From NCBI GenBank assembly GCA_937873095.1, contig CALMVI010000130.1:1-62923 (forward strand): a DNA stretch of 62,923 bases, in the 5' to 3' direction. Source of the stretch: an uncultured Acetobacteraceae bacterium (GTDB lineage: Bacteria; Pseudomonadota; Alphaproteobacteria; Acetobacterales; Acetobacteraceae). Each line of letters opens with the position of its first letter. The first letter of the stretch is position 1. Made by a program: the position numbers and the translations under genes. The notes under the pieces are model-generated. The model did no database searches. It saw only the letters and a program-made list of their open reading frames with translations, and was not told the DNA's origin. Positions 26,327 through 39,278 of this stretch are shown piece by piece.

Positions 26327-28366
26327 ATGGCCACCGCCAAAGCCGACACCATCGCCCTGTTCGACCGCACGATCATCCTGCGCGCCATGGGCGACAGCTT
26401 CGCCAAGCTCAACCCGCTGTCGCTGATGCGCAACCCGGTGATCTTCGTGACCGAGGTGGTGGCAGCGCTCACCACCGTCATCGGCATCGAGGCGCTGATC
26501 AACCACACGCCGGCCGCCTTCGCCATCGCCGTCGCGATATGGCTGTGGCTGACCGTGCTGTTCGCCACCTTTGCCGAGGCGGTCGCCGAAGGCCGCGGCA
26601 GGGCGCGCGCCGAAAGCCTGCGCGCCGCCCGCAGCGACACGATGGCCAAGGTGCTGGCCAACCCGAAGGACCGTGCGTCCGTCAAGCAGGTTCCCGCCCC
26701 GGACCTGCGCGCGGGCGACCTGGTCCTGGTCGAGACCAACGACCTGATCCCGTCGGATGGCGAGATCGTCGACGGCGTGGCCAGCGTCAACGAAAGTGCA
26801 ATCACCGGCGAATCCGCACCGGTGATCCGCGAGACGGGCGGCGATCGCTCCGCCGTCACCGGCGGCACGCAGGTGGTGTCCGACTGGCTCGTCATCCGCA
26901 TCACCGCCGACCCCGGCAACACGTTCATCGATCGCATGATCAAGCTGGTGGAAGGCGCCGAACGCCGCAAGACACCCAACGAGATCGCGCTGGACATCCT
27001 GCTGGCCGGCCTGACGATCATCTTCCTCATCGCCGTCGTGACACTGGTCGGCTTCGCCAAATACAGCGCCACCCCGCTCGCCATCCCGGTGCTGGCCGCC
27101 CTTCTGGTGACGCTGATCCCGACCACGATCGGCGGGCTGCTCTCTGCCATCGGCATCGCCGGGATGGACCGGCTGATCCGCTTCAACGTGGTCGCGACCA
27201 GCGGCCGCGCGGTGGAGGCGGCCGGCGACGTGGACGCGCTGCTGCTGGACAAGACCGGCACCATCACCTTCGGCAACCGCATGGCGGCAGGGCTGTACCC
27301 GGTGCCGGGCGTGAGCGAGCGCGAACTGGCCGAGGCCGCAGCCTATGCCAGCCTGGGCGACGAGACGCCCGAGGGCCGGTCCATACTGACCTTCGTGCGC
27401 GACCGGCACGGCGTCGCGCCGAGCGCCCCCGACGACGCGCAGATCATCCCGTTCACCGCCAACACGCGCGTGTCCGGCGTGGACTCGGGCGGCCGGTCCT
27501 GGCGCAAGGGTGCGGTGGACAACATCCTCAAGCAGGCAACCGGCGCGCCGCCGGCGGCGCTGACCCAGGCGGTGGACCGCGTCTCGCGCGCCGGCAGCAC
27601 GCCGCTGGCCGTCATGGCCGATGGCAGGCTGATGGGCGTGCTGGAGCTGAAGGACATCGTCAAGCCGGGCATACGCGACCGCTTCGCCGAGCTTCGCCGC
27701 ATGGGCATCCGCACCGTCATGGTCACGGGCGACAACAAGGTGACTGCCGCCGCCATCGCCACAGAAGCGGGGGTGGACGACTTCCTGGCCGAGGCGACGC
27801 CGCAGGACAAGCTCGACTACATCCGCCGCACCCAGGCGGAGGGGCGCCTGGTTGCGATGTGCGGCGACGGCACCAACGACGCGCCTGCGCTCGCCCAGGC
27901 CGATGTGGGGGTGGCCATGCAGACCGGCACGCAGGCGGCGCGCGAGGCCGGCAACATGGTGGACCTGGACAGCGATCCCACCAAGCTGATCGAGATCGTG
28001 GAGATCGGCAAGCAGCTGCTGATCACCCGCGGTTCGCTGACCACGTTCAGCATCGCCAACGACATCTCCAAATACTTCGCCATCCTGCCGGCGATCTTCG
28101 TGGCAACGTATCCGGAGCTGGGCGCGCTGAACATCATGCGCCTGTCCACCCCGCAGAGCGCCATCATGTCGGCGGTGATATTCAACGCGCTGATCATCGT
28201 GGCGCTGGTGCCGCTTGCCCTGCGGGGGGTTAAGTTCCGCGCTGTCGGTGCCGCCGCCCTGCTGCAGCGCAACCTGCTGATCTACGGCCTGGGCGGCATC
28301 GTCGCACCCTTCGTCGGCATCAAGGCGATCGACATGGTGCTCACCGCCTTCCACTTCTTCGCCTGA
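26327..28366 (+). CDS. kdpB: Potassium-transporting P-type ATPase subunit KdpB
   Basis: P-type ATPase catalytic subunit of 679 residues. The phosphorylation motif DKTGTIT has Asp308, matching E. coli D307; the actuator-domain TGES equivalent is [11 protein letters not shown]; the hinge is [21 protein letters not shown]. Membrane helices flank these domains in the KdpB pattern. GAAGGA lies just before the start. It hydrolyses ATP to drive K+ uptake by KdpA. Confidence 0.97.
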   Translation: MATAKADTIALFDRTIILRAMGDSFAKLNPLSLMRNPVIFVTEVVAALTTVIGIEALINHTPAAFAIAVAIWLWLTVLFATFAEAVAEGRGRARAESLRAARSDTMAKVLANPKDRASVKQVPAPDLRAGDLVLVETNDLIPSDGEIVDGVASVNESAITGESAPVIRETGGDRSAVTGGTQVVSDWLVIRITADPGNTFIDRMIKLVEGAERRKTPNEIALDILLAGLTIIFLIAVVTLVGFAKYSATPLAIPVLAALLVTLIPTTIGGLLSAIGIAGMDRLIRFNVVATSGRAVEAAGDVDALLLDKTGTITFGNRMAAGLYPVPGVSERELAEAAAYASLGDETPEGRSILTFVRDRHGVAPSAPDDAQIIPFTANTRVSGVDSGGRSWRKGAVDNILKQATGAPPAALTQAVDRVSRAGSTPLAVMADGRLMGVLELKDIVKPGIRDRFAELRRMGIRTVMVTGDNKVTAAAIATEAGVDDFLAEATPQDKLDYIRRTQAEGRLVAMCGDGTNDAPALAQADVGVAMQTGTQAAREAGNMVDLDSDPTKLIEIVEIGKQLLITRGSLTTFSIANDISKYFAILPAIFVATYPELGALNIMRLSTPQSAIMSAVIFNALIIVALVPLALRGVKFRAVGAAALLQRNLLIYGLGGIVAPFVGIKAIDMVLTAFHFFA

Positions 28367-28379
28367 GGACGTGCCAGAA

Positions 28380-29024
28380 ATGATCTCGCAACTGCGTCCG
28401 GCGATCGTGATGATCGCCCTGTTCACCATCCTGACCGGGCTTGTGTTCCCGCTCGGGTTCGTGGGCGTCGGGCAACTGGTGTTTCCGCGCCAGGCCGGCG
28501 GCAGCCTGATCGAGCGCGGTGGCCACGTCGTGGGCTCCGAGCTGATCGGCCAGAGTTTTACCAGCGACCGCTATTTCCAGGGCCGTCCGTCGGCCCTGAT
28601 GGGCGCCGACCCCAAGGACTCTTCCAAGCAGGTTTCTACCCCCTACGACGCAGGCGAGTCGGGCGCGTCCAATCTCGGGCCCACCAGCAAGGCGCTGATC
28701 GACCGCGTGACGGGGGATGTCGCGAAAGCGGGCGATGCCGCGAAGGCGGGCGGCGGGCCGGTGCCGGGCGACATGGTGACCACGTCGGCCTCAGGCCTCG
28801 ACCCCGACATGTCGCCGGAAAACGCTGCCCGCCAGGTGGCGCGGGTGGCGCGGGCGCGCGCGATGAGCCAGCAGGCGGTGCAGGCGCTGGTCCGCGCGCA
28901 CACGGCGGCACCCGCGCTGGGGTTCATCGGCGCTGCCCACGTGAACGTCCTGCTGCTCAACCTGGCTCTGGACGCGGCCTCGCCCGCCGGGGGCGGCCAT
29001 GTCAGCCCCCCGGCGGCACAGTGA
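28380..29024 (+). CDS. kdpC: Potassium-transporting ATPase subunit KdpC
   Basis: Single-span accessory subunit of 214 residues, needed for ATP-dependent K+ binding. The N-terminal helix MISQLRPAIVMIALFTILTG is followed by VFPLGFVGVGQLVFPRQAGG, the periplasmic signature LIGQSFTSDRYFQGRPSA, and SGLDPDMSPENAARQVARVA. The ATG at 28380 sits ten bases after GAGG; a GTG three codons earlier is too close to it. The 3' end overlaps the convergent lytic transglycosylase gene by 23 bp. No kdpD or kdpE follows. Confidence 0.94.
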   Translation: MISQLRPAIVMIALFTILTGLVFPLGFVGVGQLVFPRQAGGSLIERGGHVVGSELIGQSFTSDRYFQGRPSALMGADPKDSSKQVSTPYDAGESGASNLGPTSKALIDRVTGDVAKAGDAAKAGGGPVPGDMVTTSASGLDPDMSPENAARQVARVARARAMSQQAVQALVRAHTAAPALGFIGAAHVNVLLLNLALDAASPAGGGHVSPPAAQ

Positions 29025-30402
29025 GGCAGGGCTGGGACTGGGCGGTCAGCGCGCTGCAGGCGGCAGAGGCGCTGCGGGCGGACAGGCCCGTCAGCCTGGC
29101 GCGGTAGAGCACCTGCCCGCCGAACGGGGCGGTCTGGCCGAGCGAGGCCTGCGCGCCGCCCAGTTCGCGCGGCGCCAGCGAACGCACGCTTTCGGCCATC
29201 CGGCGCGCCTGGCCGGCGCTGGGATAGGCGCCGATCTGTATGCTCCACCGCCCCGTGGACAGGGCAGGCCGCACGGTCGCCGCCGCGGCGATCGGGCTGA
29301 CATAGGTGGCGGCGTAACGCGCGGCCGACGCCTGCCTGGACGCGGGAGACACGGCCAGCAGGCGCTGCCAGTCCGGCGCCGTCCGCAGCGCCGCGGTTTG
29401 GGCGGGCGGAGCGGCAGCGACCTGGATCGGTGGCGCGGCCTGGACCGGTGACGCGGCCTGGACCGGTGGCGCGGCTGCCACCTGCGTGGGCGGCGCGGGC
29501 ACGAGTTGGGCGGGCGGCGGAGCGGACGGGCGCGGACGGCACGGCGCGTCGGGATCATAGGCCGCGTCCGGGTCGTGCCAGCACTGGGCCGATGACGGCG
29601 CCGGCCGCGCGCCGGGCTGCCCGTTGCCCCAGCCGGACGCGGGTACGGGTTGGGCTGCGGGCAGGGCGGACGCCACGCGGACCGGCGGCGCGCTGCGGCA
29701 CGGGGCGTCCGGGTCGTACGCCGCGTCGGGGTCCTGCCAGCATTGGGCGGAGGGCGCGCGGGCATAGGCGCGCGGCACGAGATCCTCCGAACGCGGGATC
29801 GGCCCGGAATCGGCATAGACCGCAAGCGGCCCGGTCAGCGGCCGGTCCCGCGACAGAGACGGCGCGATCGAGGCCACGTAGTTCACCGTCTCGTTGGGCA
29901 GCTCTCCCTGCCCGGCCAGATAGGCGTCCAGCCGGTGCGGCCCGGCATTGTACGCGGCCAGGAAGTTCGGCGAGCCGTAGCGGTCGTAGAGGTCCTTGAT
30001 GTAGCCGGTGCCGGCGATGATGTTGTCGTGCGGCTCGTAGGGGTCGGGGCCCAGATTGAAGCGGGCGGCCAGCTCGGCATAGGTTGCCGGCATCACCTGC
30101 ATCAGTCCGGTGGCGCCGGCATCCGACGTGATCGGTTGGCCCCGCATGTATTCGTGCCCGCCCGACTCCTGGTGCATGACCGCGCGTATCCAGCCCTGGG
30201 GCACGTTGAAGCGCCGCGAGGCTTCGGTGATGTAGGGCCCCCAAGGGTCGGATGGCGGCCCAGGGGGCGCGTAGGACGGCGCGCTGTAGCTAGACACGGG
30301 CGGGCGCGAGCCGCCGCTGCAGGCGGATAATATGCCGAGCGGCAACAGGCACATCAGGCCGCGCAGCGTGCTCGGCAAGACTGGAGTCGAAGGGTCGCGC
30401 AT
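29002..30402 (-). CDS. Lytic transglycosylase lipoprotein with SPOR domain
   Basis: A 466-residue lipoprotein. The signal peptide ends in LSAC (Cys28). The SLT-type lysozyme domain spans about residues 50-190 with catalytic Glu79 (MHQESGG), GLMQVMPATY and YIKDLYDRYGSPNFLAAYNAG. A long Pro/Ala/Gln-rich linker contains two near-identical units, SAQCWQDPDAAYDPDAPCR and SAQCWHDPDAAYDPDAPCR, plus short P-V-Q-A repeats. The C terminus is a SPOR domain (WSIQIGAYPSAGQARRMAES) that binds denuded septal glycan. A role in septal peptidoglycan remodelling (RlpA/MltE-like) is inferred. Confidence 0.88.
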   Translation of the reverse strand: MRDPSTPVLPSTLRGLMCLLPLGILSACSGGSRPPVSSYSAPSYAPPGPPSDPWGPYITEASRRFNVPQGWIRAVMHQESGGHEYMRGQPITSDAGATGLMQVMPATYAELAARFNLGPDPYEPHDNIIAGTGYIKDLYDRYGSPNFLAAYNAGPHRLDAYLAGQGELPNETVNYVASIAPSLSRDRPLTGPLAVYADSGPIPRSEDLVPRAYARAPSAQCWQDPDAAYDPDAPCRSAPPVRVASALPAAQPVPASGWGNGQPGARPAPSSAQCWHDPDAAYDPDAPCRPRPSAPPPAQLVPAPPTQVAAAPPVQAASPVQAAPPIQVAAAPPAQTAALRTAPDWQRLLAVSPASRQASAARYAATYVSPIAAAATVRPALSTGRWSIQIGAYPSAGQARRMAESVRSLAPRELGGAQASLGQTAPFGGQVLYRARLTGLSARSASAACSALTAQSQPCLTVPPGG

Positions 30403-30511
30403 CGGGGCTCGCTCGCGGGCGCAATTGCTGCACGATGCACAACTGCCGGCTGGGGATCAACAACGGCGTGCGGGTTTGCCTAGGCGTGGATGGCTGGCTC
30501 GTCGGGTCGGC

Positions 30512-31069
30512 CTACTGCGCCGGACATTTCACTTCGGCAAGTTGCCCCGTCCGATCCTGCCAATCGAAGCAGTGCGGGACGAGAGCCGAAACAGGCGTCT
30601 GGTAAACGATCAGGACGGTTCGGTCCGGGTGCACGACCCAGCCCACGGCGGCGCCGAGCATCTCCGCCATGCGGACCGGGTGCGATGCCGCATCCAGGCC
30701 ATAGAGATCGACCTGTTGGGCAGCCGCGCCGAACTGCATGGTCAGCGCCAGGACAGGGCGTCCCGCATGGGTCCAGCTGGTAGCCTGGACGAGCGGATTG
30801 TAAGCGTCCGGCCATCCGGTGGACCAGAGCGGACGAGCCGGCGCATGGGTGGCGTCGTAGAATGTCAGGCGGACGGATTGGGATGGGGGCGCACCAAGTT
30901 GCCAAGCCGCCCAGCGCAACGTGCCGTCGTCATTGGCCGAAATCACCGACACTCCTCCCAATGGCGGGGTCGCAGCAAGCGCGATGGTATCCTCGGAAGG
31001 GCCCGAACCCGCTGCCCATGAGGAGACGGTGAGGCAGCAGGCCGCGATGAGCGCGATTGCCGGCTTCAC
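30512..31069 (-). CDS. Secreted hypothetical protein
   Basis: A 185-residue protein with a signal peptide (MKPAIALIAACCLTVSSWAA). The mature part has beta-rich segments such as LRWAAWQLGAPPSQSVRLTF and VGWVVHPDRTVLIVYQTP. Two cysteines lie near the C terminus (HCFDWQ, VKCPAQ). I do not recognise the family. It is translationally coupled to the upstream RlpA-like gene (ATGA overlap), suggesting a shared role at the cell envelope. Confidence 0.7.
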   Translation of the reverse strand: MKPAIALIAACCLTVSSWAAGSGPSEDTIALAATPPLGGVSVISANDDGTLRWAAWQLGAPPSQSVRLTFYDATHAPARPLWSTGWPDAYNPLVQATSWTHAGRPVLALTMQFGAAAQQVDLYGLDAASHPVRMAEMLGAAVGWVVHPDRTVLIVYQTPVSALVPHCFDWQDRTGQLAEVKCPAQ

Positions 31070-31464
31070 GTGGTCGAAACCGGCCCCAAAGGCGTGCCAG
31101 CCGGCGTGGTCTCGATGTCGTCGAGCGTGAGCAGGCCAGCAGAGCGATCGGAGACCGTGCTGACGGGCACTCCGGCAAGATGGGCGTAGGCGGCATGGCT
31201 GAGGTCGAGCACACGGGCCATCGTGCCGTTTCCGCCGCCCCGGTCGTTAAGCTTGACGACGACACAACGACCATTGCTTTTCAGACGAAGCAGCGTCCCC
31301 ATCGGCACAACATACCATCGAGCGTGCGGCATGATGGCGGCGGTGAACCCGAGATGCGAGTAGTGCTCTCCAGTCGCTGTTCGCAAGCCCGGTTTGCTCG
31401 GGTCGGGTTGGAAGCTGTCGCTGTAGGTTGATGCAATGCCCGTCCTTGGCAGGTCATCGGCCAT
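31066..31464 (-). CDS. RlpA-like double-psi beta-barrel protein
   Basis: A 132-residue protein whose core matches the RlpA-type double-psi beta-barrel: ASTYSDSF, RTATGEHYSHLGFTAAIMPH, VPMGTLLRLK and VVVKLNDRGGG (the conserved N-D-R-G with catalytic-type Asp). It has neither a signal peptide nor a SPOR domain, unlike canonical RlpA lytic transglycosylases. Another in-frame start with a signal is not apparent. Secretion route and activity are unknown. It heads a two-gene unit with the secreted hypothetical gene. Confidence 0.72.
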   Translation of the reverse strand: MADDLPRTGIASTYSDSFQPDPSKPGLRTATGEHYSHLGFTAAIMPHARWYVVPMGTLLRLKSNGRCVVVKLNDRGGGNGTMARVLDLSHAAYAHLAGVPVSTVSDRSAGLLTLDDIETTPAGTPLGPVSTT

Positions 31465-31509
31465 AATCTTAGGCTCTCTCCGCGGCGCTGTTTCGCACAG
31501 TTGGCGGCA

Positions 31510-32745
31510 CTATTTGAGCCGTATCAATCGGTGAGTCTTCTTCCCGGCCGACAGCTTGGCGTAGCCGCGGAGCAGATCGGCCTCGGTCAGCATACGGGTC
31601 TCGTCATCGATCGGCAGATCGTTAAGACGCCCGCCGCCGCTGCGGATGAGCCGGCGAGCCTCGCCGTTGCTGGCGGTCAGACCACTCTCGGTGAACAGCC
31701 TGTAGAGCTGGCCGTGGATGGCGAGCTGGGCAGAATCGACTTCGTACACGGGCAGCCCCTCGTCGGCGCCCTGCTCGAACACGCGCTCCGCCGTGTCCGC
31801 CGCCTGCCGCGCGGCCTCCGCGCCGTGCAGGAGCGTGGTCGCTTCGGTGGCGAGCGTCTTCTTCGCCTCGTTGATCTCGGCGCCGCCCAGCGCCTCCAGG
31901 CGCGCGATCTCGGCCAGGCCAAGATCGGTGAACAGGCGCAGGAAGCGGCCGACATTGGCGTCGTCGGTGTTGCGCCAGAACTGCCAGTAATCGTAGGGCG
32001 ACAGCCGCTCGGCGCTGAGCCAGACCGCACCGGATGCCGTCTTGCCCATCTTGGCGCCGGACGCAGTGGTCAGCAGCGGCACCGTCAGCCCGAACACCTG
32101 CGCGCCATCGGTGCGCCGCACCAGATCGACGCCGCTGACGATGTTGCCCCACTGGTCCGATCCGCCCATCTGCAGCACCACGCCGTGGCGGCGGTGCAGC
32201 TCGCGAAAATCGTAGCTCTGCAGGACCATGTAGTTGAATTCGAGGAACGTCAGCGGCTGCTCGCGGTCCAGACGCAGCCTTACGCTGTCCATGGTCAGCA
32301 TGCGGTTGACGGTGAAATGGACGCCCACCTCGCGCAGCAGCGGAATGTAGCCGAGGCCGTCGAGCCAGTCGGCGTTGTCGACGACGAAGGCCTCGCCCTC
32401 GCCGAAGCGCAGGAACGGCGCGAAATTGCGCGCGATCCCCGCCATGTTGGCGCCGATGGCCTCTGCCGTGAGCATCTTTCGCGACTCGTCCTTGCCGGAC
32501 GGGTCGCCGATCTTGGTGGTGCCGCCGCCCAGCAGGGGCACGGGCTGGTGGCCGTGGCGCTGCAGCAGCCGCATCAGCATGATCGACACCAGGCTGCCGA
32601 CATGCAGGCTGTCGGCAGTGCAGTCGTAGCCGACATAGGCGGCAACGCGGCCGGCGTTCAGCGCGTCGGCCAAGCCGTCCTGGTCGGTGCATTGGTGGAC
32701 GAAGCCGCGGGCCTGGGCTTCCTCCAGGAACGGGTTGGTGCTCAT
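31510..32745 (-). CDS. tyrS: Tyrosyl-tRNA synthetase
   Basis: Class I aminoacyl-tRNA synthetase of 411 residues, TyrRS long form. The HIGH motif appears as LHVGS in [17 protein letters not shown]; the KMSKS loop is [23 protein letters not shown] is the TyrRS tyrosine-binding region. The C-terminal S4-type RNA-binding domain carries [17 protein letters not shown]. The start [10 protein letters not shown] at 32745 is chosen over an upstream extension that overlaps anmK. It is divergent from anmK across 40 bp, implying back-to-back promoters. Confidence 0.95.
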   Translation of the reverse strand: MSTNPFLEEAQARGFVHQCTDQDGLADALNAGRVAAYVGYDCTADSLHVGSLVSIMLMRLLQRHGHQPVPLLGGGTTKIGDPSGKDESRKMLTAEAIGANMAGIARNFAPFLRFGEGEAFVVDNADWLDGLGYIPLLREVGVHFTVNRMLTMDSVRLRLDREQPLTFLEFNYMVLQSYDFRELHRRHGVVLQMGGSDQWGNIVSGVDLVRRTDGAQVFGLTVPLLTTASGAKMGKTASGAVWLSAERLSPYDYWQFWRNTDDANVGRFLRLFTDLGLAEIARLEALGGAEINEAKKTLATEATTLLHGAEAARQAADTAERVFEQGADEGLPVYEVDSAQLAIHGQLYRLFTESGLTASNGEARRLIRSGGGRLNDLPIDDETRMLTEADLLRGYAKLSAGKKTHRLIRLK

Positions 32746-32785
32746 AGTTCCGCTCCGTAACGTGACTGCGGCGGGAGCGGAAGCC

Positions 32786-33907
32786 ATGCGTGTCGTGGGA
32801 TTGATGAGCGGCACGTCCCTGGACGGCGTGGACGCGGCCCTGATCGAGACGGACGGGGAGCGGGTCACCGGCTTCGGACGCTCGCTCACCCTGCCCTACT
32901 CCGACACGCTGAGGTCGGACCTGACCGCGCTCATCGGCGAAATCGGATCCTCGGCCGACGAGCCCTCGGCGGGCGCCGGGCGGCTGCACGGCAGCGCCCT
33001 CGTGCTGACCGAACGCCACGTCGACGCCGTGAGGATGCTGGGCGAGCCGTGCGAGCTGATCGGGTTTCACGGTCAGACCGTCCTGCACGCGCCGGAGCGG
33101 CGCAGGACGGTGCAGATCGGCGACCCAGCCCTGCTGGCGCGGTCGCTGGGGGTGCCGGTGGCCTGCGACTTCCGTCTCGCAGACATGGCGGGCGGCGGCC
33201 AGGGCGCGCCTTTGGTGCCGGTGTTCCACGCGGCGCTGGCGGCCGGGCTGGACCGGCCGTTGCTGGTGGTCAACATCGGCGGGGTCGCCAACCTGACCTG
33301 GGTCGGCGCAGGTGCCCCCGCCGAGCAGGCAGAGCTGCTGGCCTGCGATACGGGGCCGGGGAACGCCCTGCTGGACGATTTCGTGCGTGCGCGCACCGGG
33401 CGGGCGATGGACGCAGACGGCGCATTGGCGCTCGCTGGCCGCCCGCACGAGGCGACCCTCCGCACGCTGCTGGCCGACCCGTTCTTCGCCAGGCCGGCGC
33501 CGAAATCCCTCGACCGGCAGCATTTCGCGGCCGCGCTGGACGTGGTGGCAAAGCTCTCGACGGAGGACGGCGCGGCCACGCTGGCGGCGTTCACCGCGCG
33601 CGCGATCGCGGGAACCAGGCTGCCCGGCGTGCCGAAGCGGGTTCTGGTGTGCGGCGGCGGGCGGCACAACCCGGCGATCATGCAGGCGTTGCGCGCCTGG
33701 ATGCCGGTCGCAGTCGACCCTGTCGAATCGGTCGGCTGGGACGGTGACGCGCTGGAAGCCCAGTGCTTCGCGTTCCTGGCAGCCAGGGTCGCGCGCGGGC
33801 TGCCTTTGAGTTTTCCGGGCACGACGGGGGTGCCCTATCCCATGCCTGGGGGCCGGATCGTTCCGCCTACGGTTTCGGGAAGCGAGCGCATGTTCGGCTC
33901 AAGTTGA
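32786..33907 (+). CDS. anmK: Anhydro-N-acetylmuramic acid kinase
   Basis: ATP-dependent kinase of 373 residues that converts recycled 1,6-anhydro-MurNAc to MurNAc-6-phosphate in peptidoglycan recycling. The N terminus [20 protein letters not shown] is the family signature. Further motifs are [36 protein letters not shown] and [18 protein letters not shown] lies before the ATG. The adjacent tyrS-anmK arrangement is common in Proteobacteria. Confidence 0.94.
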   Translation: MRVVGLMSGTSLDGVDAALIETDGERVTGFGRSLTLPYSDTLRSDLTALIGEIGSSADEPSAGAGRLHGSALVLTERHVDAVRMLGEPCELIGFHGQTVLHAPERRRTVQIGDPALLARSLGVPVACDFRLADMAGGGQGAPLVPVFHAALAAGLDRPLLVVNIGGVANLTWVGAGAPAEQAELLACDTGPGNALLDDFVRARTGRAMDADGALALAGRPHEATLRTLLADPFFARPAPKSLDRQHFAAALDVVAKLSTEDGAATLAAFTARAIAGTRLPGVPKRVLVCGGGRHNPAIMQALRAWMPVAVDPVESVGWDGDALEAQCFAFLAARVARGLPLSFPGTTGVPYPMPGGRIVPPTVSGSERMFGSS

Positions 33908-33916
33908 ACCGAACAT
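33890..33916 (+). terminator. Possible terminator hairpin after anmK
   Basis: ATGTTCGG at 33890-33897 pairs perfectly with CCGAACAT at 33909-33916 around an 11-nt loop that contains the anmK stop. The following bases are pyrimidine-rich (CCTCTACTCTTT) rather than a clean T-run. It lies between the convergent anmK and MerR genes and could serve both. Confidence 0.35.
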
Positions 33917-33955
33917 CCTCTACTCTTTGCAAACGGCGAGCATGCCGCAAACCCG

Positions 33956-34492
33956 CTACACCCCAAAGGACGCCCGTATCGACTCCAGTTCTCCCAGCGC
34001 GTGCACCAGCGCCGCCCGCAGGCGCTCGGCCTCGGTCTGCCGCCTGGGCTCGCGCACCGGCGCCTCGGGCATCGTCAGCCGCATCTGCCCGGCATCGGCA
34101 ACCGCGCGTTCGGCCTCTGCCGCCAGGCGCTCGGCCTCGTTGGGCGGCGGAATGTTGTCGGCCAGCCGGCCGCCGCCTTCGCGCAGCAGGCGCTGCACGC
34201 CCTTGATCGTGTAGCCCTGGGTGTAGAGGAGGTCCGAGACGCGGCGCAGCAGCACGATGTCGTCCGGCCGGTAGTAGCGCCGGCCGCCGCCGCGCTTGAG
34301 CGGCTTGACCTGAGGGAACTTGGTTTCCCAGAAGCGCAGCACGTGCTGCGGAATGTGCAGCTCGTCGGCCACCTCGCTGATGGTGCGGAACGCGCCGGCC
34401 GCCTTGCGCAGCCGCACGCGGCCCTGCTCCCCGGCAAACTCGGGCATCTTCAGCCCCCCGGCCCCGGCGGTGTCGTCCGTGCCGCCGCTCAC
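33956..34492 (-). CDS. MerR-family transcriptional regulator
   Basis: A 178-residue MerR regulator. The DNA-binding domain reads [20 protein letters not shown], with [25 protein letters not shown] after it; then [13 protein letters not shown] and a coiled coil without metal-binding cysteines. This is the type found directly after ihfA across Alphaproteobacteria. I chose the GTG start that overlaps the ihfA stop, with GGAGGG nine bases upstream; an ATG 15 codons later (MPEFAGE) is the alternative. It is probably co-transcribed with ihfA. Its effector is unknown. Confidence 0.85.
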   Translation of the reverse strand: MSGGTDDTAGAGGLKMPEFAGEQGRVRLRKAAGAFRTISEVADELHIPQHVLRFWETKFPQVKPLKRGGGRRYYRPDDIVLLRRVSDLLYTQGYTIKGVQRLLREGGGRLADNIPPPNEAERLAAEAERAVADAGQMRLTMPEAPVREPRRQTEAERLRAALVHALGELESIRASFGV

Positions 34493-34800
34493 TCGTCGTC
34501 GCCCTCCGGCACGGCCAGACCGTTGATCTGCGCCTTCAGCACCTGGCTCGGACGGAACACCAGCACGCGCCGCGGCAGGATCGGCACCTCCACGCCCGTC
34601 TTCGGGTTGCGGCCGATGCGCCGACCCTTCTGCCGCACGGAAAACGTGCCGAACCCGCTGATCTTGACGGACTCGCCTTCCTCGAGCGCGCGGCTCACCC
34701 GGCCCAGCACGCTTTCCAGCAGATCGGCGGACTCGTTGCGCGACAATCCGACCTGGGCATAGATACGCTCGGCGAGATGGGCGCGGGTGACGGCATTCAT
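34489..34800 (-). CDS. ihfA: Integration host factor subunit alpha
   Basis: DNA-bending nucleoid protein of 103 residues. It begins [20 protein letters not shown] and contains [30 protein letters not shown], the beta-arm region with the DNA-intercalating Pro of IHF/HU. Length and sequence fit the alpha subunit. The stop overlaps the MerR gene. It partners with an IhfB encoded elsewhere. Confidence 0.93.
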   Translation of the reverse strand: MNAVTRAHLAERIYAQVGLSRNESADLLESVLGRVSRALEEGESVKISGFGTFSVRQKGRRIGRNPKTGVEVPILPRRVLVFRPSQVLKAQINGLAVPEGDDE

Positions 34801-34945
34801 GCCGAGAAGTTAACGACACCCGCCTCGGCCGTCAACAAACGGAGCAGTTAGAGCAGCTTACAGCCCCGCGCGGCGGCCGGCCGCCAGGCCGGCGGAACTC
34901 TTGCGGCCGAAAGGATGTTGCACGCCAGGCTGGAGGAACGCCCGC

Positions 34946-35452
34946 ATGAAACTGTTCGCCCACACCCTGCTCGCCGCCGCGGCGCTCGCTGCCTGCCTTC
35001 CGGCACGCGCCGCCGACCCGGCATCGCCGGCCGACCGCGCCTTCGTCGCCATGGTCAGCCAGGGCGGGCTGTTCGAGGCCCGTGCCGGCGCGATTGCGGC
35101 CAGCCAGGGCAACACCGAGGACATCAAGGACCAGGGCACCACCGAGGAACACGACCACGAGCTCGTGAACGGCAAGCTGAAGGCCATCGCCGACAAGGCC
35201 GGCATCCCGATTCAGCCGAAACTGAACCAGCAATTCGAACGCCAGTACGACGAACTCAAGAGCCTGTCCGGCCCGGCCTTCGACGCGGCCTACCTGCGCG
35301 ACATGGAGGACATCCATGCCAAGGACGGCGCCGCCTTCGCCAAGGAGGCCGATACGGGCAGCAATCCTGCGCTCAAATCCTTCGCCGCCCAGACCCACCG
35401 CATCGTGCTGCGCCATATCGGCGAGCTGAAGGCGCTCGGCCCGGCTTCATAG
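34946..35452 (+). CDS. DUF4142 periplasmic protein
   Basis: A 168-residue protein with signal peptide MKLFAHTLLAAAALAACLPA (cleavage near ARAAD). The mature helical domain FVAMVSQGGLFEARAGAIAA followed by QGNTEDIKDQG, and later KSFAAQTHRIVLRHIGELKAL, matches DUF4142, a ferritin-like helical-bundle family of unknown function. GGAGGAACG precedes the ATG. It converges on secA. Confidence 0.85.
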   Translation: MKLFAHTLLAAAALAACLPARAADPASPADRAFVAMVSQGGLFEARAGAIAASQGNTEDIKDQGTTEEHDHELVNGKLKAIADKAGIPIQPKLNQQFERQYDELKSLSGPAFDAAYLRDMEDIHAKDGAAFAKEADTGSNPALKSFAAQTHRIVLRHIGELKALGPAS

Positions 35453-35489
35453 GCCGGGACCCAGCGCAAAGACCCCGGTCAGGCGCTGC

Positions 35490-38207
<2,718 letters not shown>

Positions 38208-38347
38208 GGCAAGCAGATAGGCGGCGGCCAGAGGTGGGTCAACACGACGTGCGCCCAGGCACCCCATGGCCTAAGTTTCACCCGGCCGCCGGTTGAAGCC
38301 CCGCCGCGTTTCGCGCATAAGGCCGCCGCTTCCACATCGAGGTTTCC

Positions 38348-39274
38348 ATGCGCCTAGCCCTGTCCACCGCCTTGACTGCGGCCCTGCTGTCCACCGCAGC
38401 CCTGGCGCCCGCTGCCCTGGCTCAGGCGCCGAAGCCCGCCGCGTCCGCCCAGGCGACCCCGCCGGCGCAGCAGAACCCGCTGATCGCCACCGTCAACAAC
38501 GACCCCATCCGCCTGTCCGACATCACCGCCTGGATCGAAACCCACGTTCCGGCCGAGCAGCGCCAGCAGGTGGGCCAGGAGAAGCTGTTCGCCGCCGCCC
38601 TGGACAACCTGGTATCCGGCCGCGCCCTGCAGGTCATGGCCCGCAAGCAGGGACTGGACCGCGACCCGGCCGTCGCACGCCAGATGCAGTCCGCCGCCGA
38701 CGAGGTCCTGCAGCGCGCCATCCTGGTCAAGACAGTGCTGCCCCAGGTCAGCGAGGAGGCGATCAAGGCGCAGTACGACAAGCAGTTTGCCAGCCAGCCC
38801 GGCGAGCCGGAGATCCATGCCCGTCACATCCTGGTCGACAGCGAGGCCAAGGCGCGCGACGTGATCAAGCAGCTCCAGGCAGGAGCGAAGTTCGAGGACC
38901 TGGCCAAGAAATACGGCGACCCGAAGGACCCCGCCTCGGCCGCCGGCGGCGATCTCGGCACCTTCAAGAAGGCCGACATGCTTCCCGAGTTCTCCGACGC
39001 CGCCTTCAAGCTGAAGAAGGGCGAGTTCACGCAGACTCCCGTCCACACCCGCTACGGCTGGCATGTGATCCAGGTGCTCGACACGAGCATCTCGCAACCG
39101 CCGAAATACGATGCCGTGCACGACCAGATCCGACAGGAGCTGCTTCGTCAGGACGCGCAGGCGCTGGCCGCGCAGGCCCGTTCCCAGGTGAAGATCGTCC
39201 AGTACGGCCCGGACGGAAAGCCGCTCAAGCCCACCCCCGTCGCCGCAACGGCGCCCGTACCCGCGAAGAAGTAG
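38348..39274 (+). CDS. Parvulin-type periplasmic peptidyl-prolyl isomerase
   Basis: A 308-residue exported foldase of the PpiC/SurA/PrsA type. The signal peptide is MRLALSTALTAALLSTAALA with cleavage near ALAQA. An N-terminal helical chaperone region is followed by the rotamase domain at about residues 155-255: IHARHILVDSEAKA, FEDLAKKYGDP, GGDLGTF, MLPEFSDAAF and YGWHVIQVLD. It starts an operon with argJ (4-bp gap) and faces secA, matching its likely role in folding Sec-exported proteins. Confidence 0.92.
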   Translation: MRLALSTALTAALLSTAALAPAALAQAPKPAASAQATPPAQQNPLIATVNNDPIRLSDITAWIETHVPAEQRQQVGQEKLFAAALDNLVSGRALQVMARKQGLDRDPAVARQMQSAADEVLQRAILVKTVLPQVSEEAIKAQYDKQFASQPGEPEIHARHILVDSEAKARDVIKQLQAGAKFEDLAKKYGDPKDPASAAGGDLGTFKKADMLPEFSDAAFKLKKGEFTQTPVHTRYGWHVIQVLDTSISQPPKYDAVHDQIRQELLRQDAQALAAQARSQVKIVQYGPDGKPLKPTPVAATAPVPAKK

Positions 39275-39278
39275 CTCC

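Noticed and set aside
26195-28429. A 744-codon antisense frame across kdpB
   Set aside because: His/Gln/Asp/Arg-rich composition of a shadow frame; kdpB on the other strand is unmistakable.
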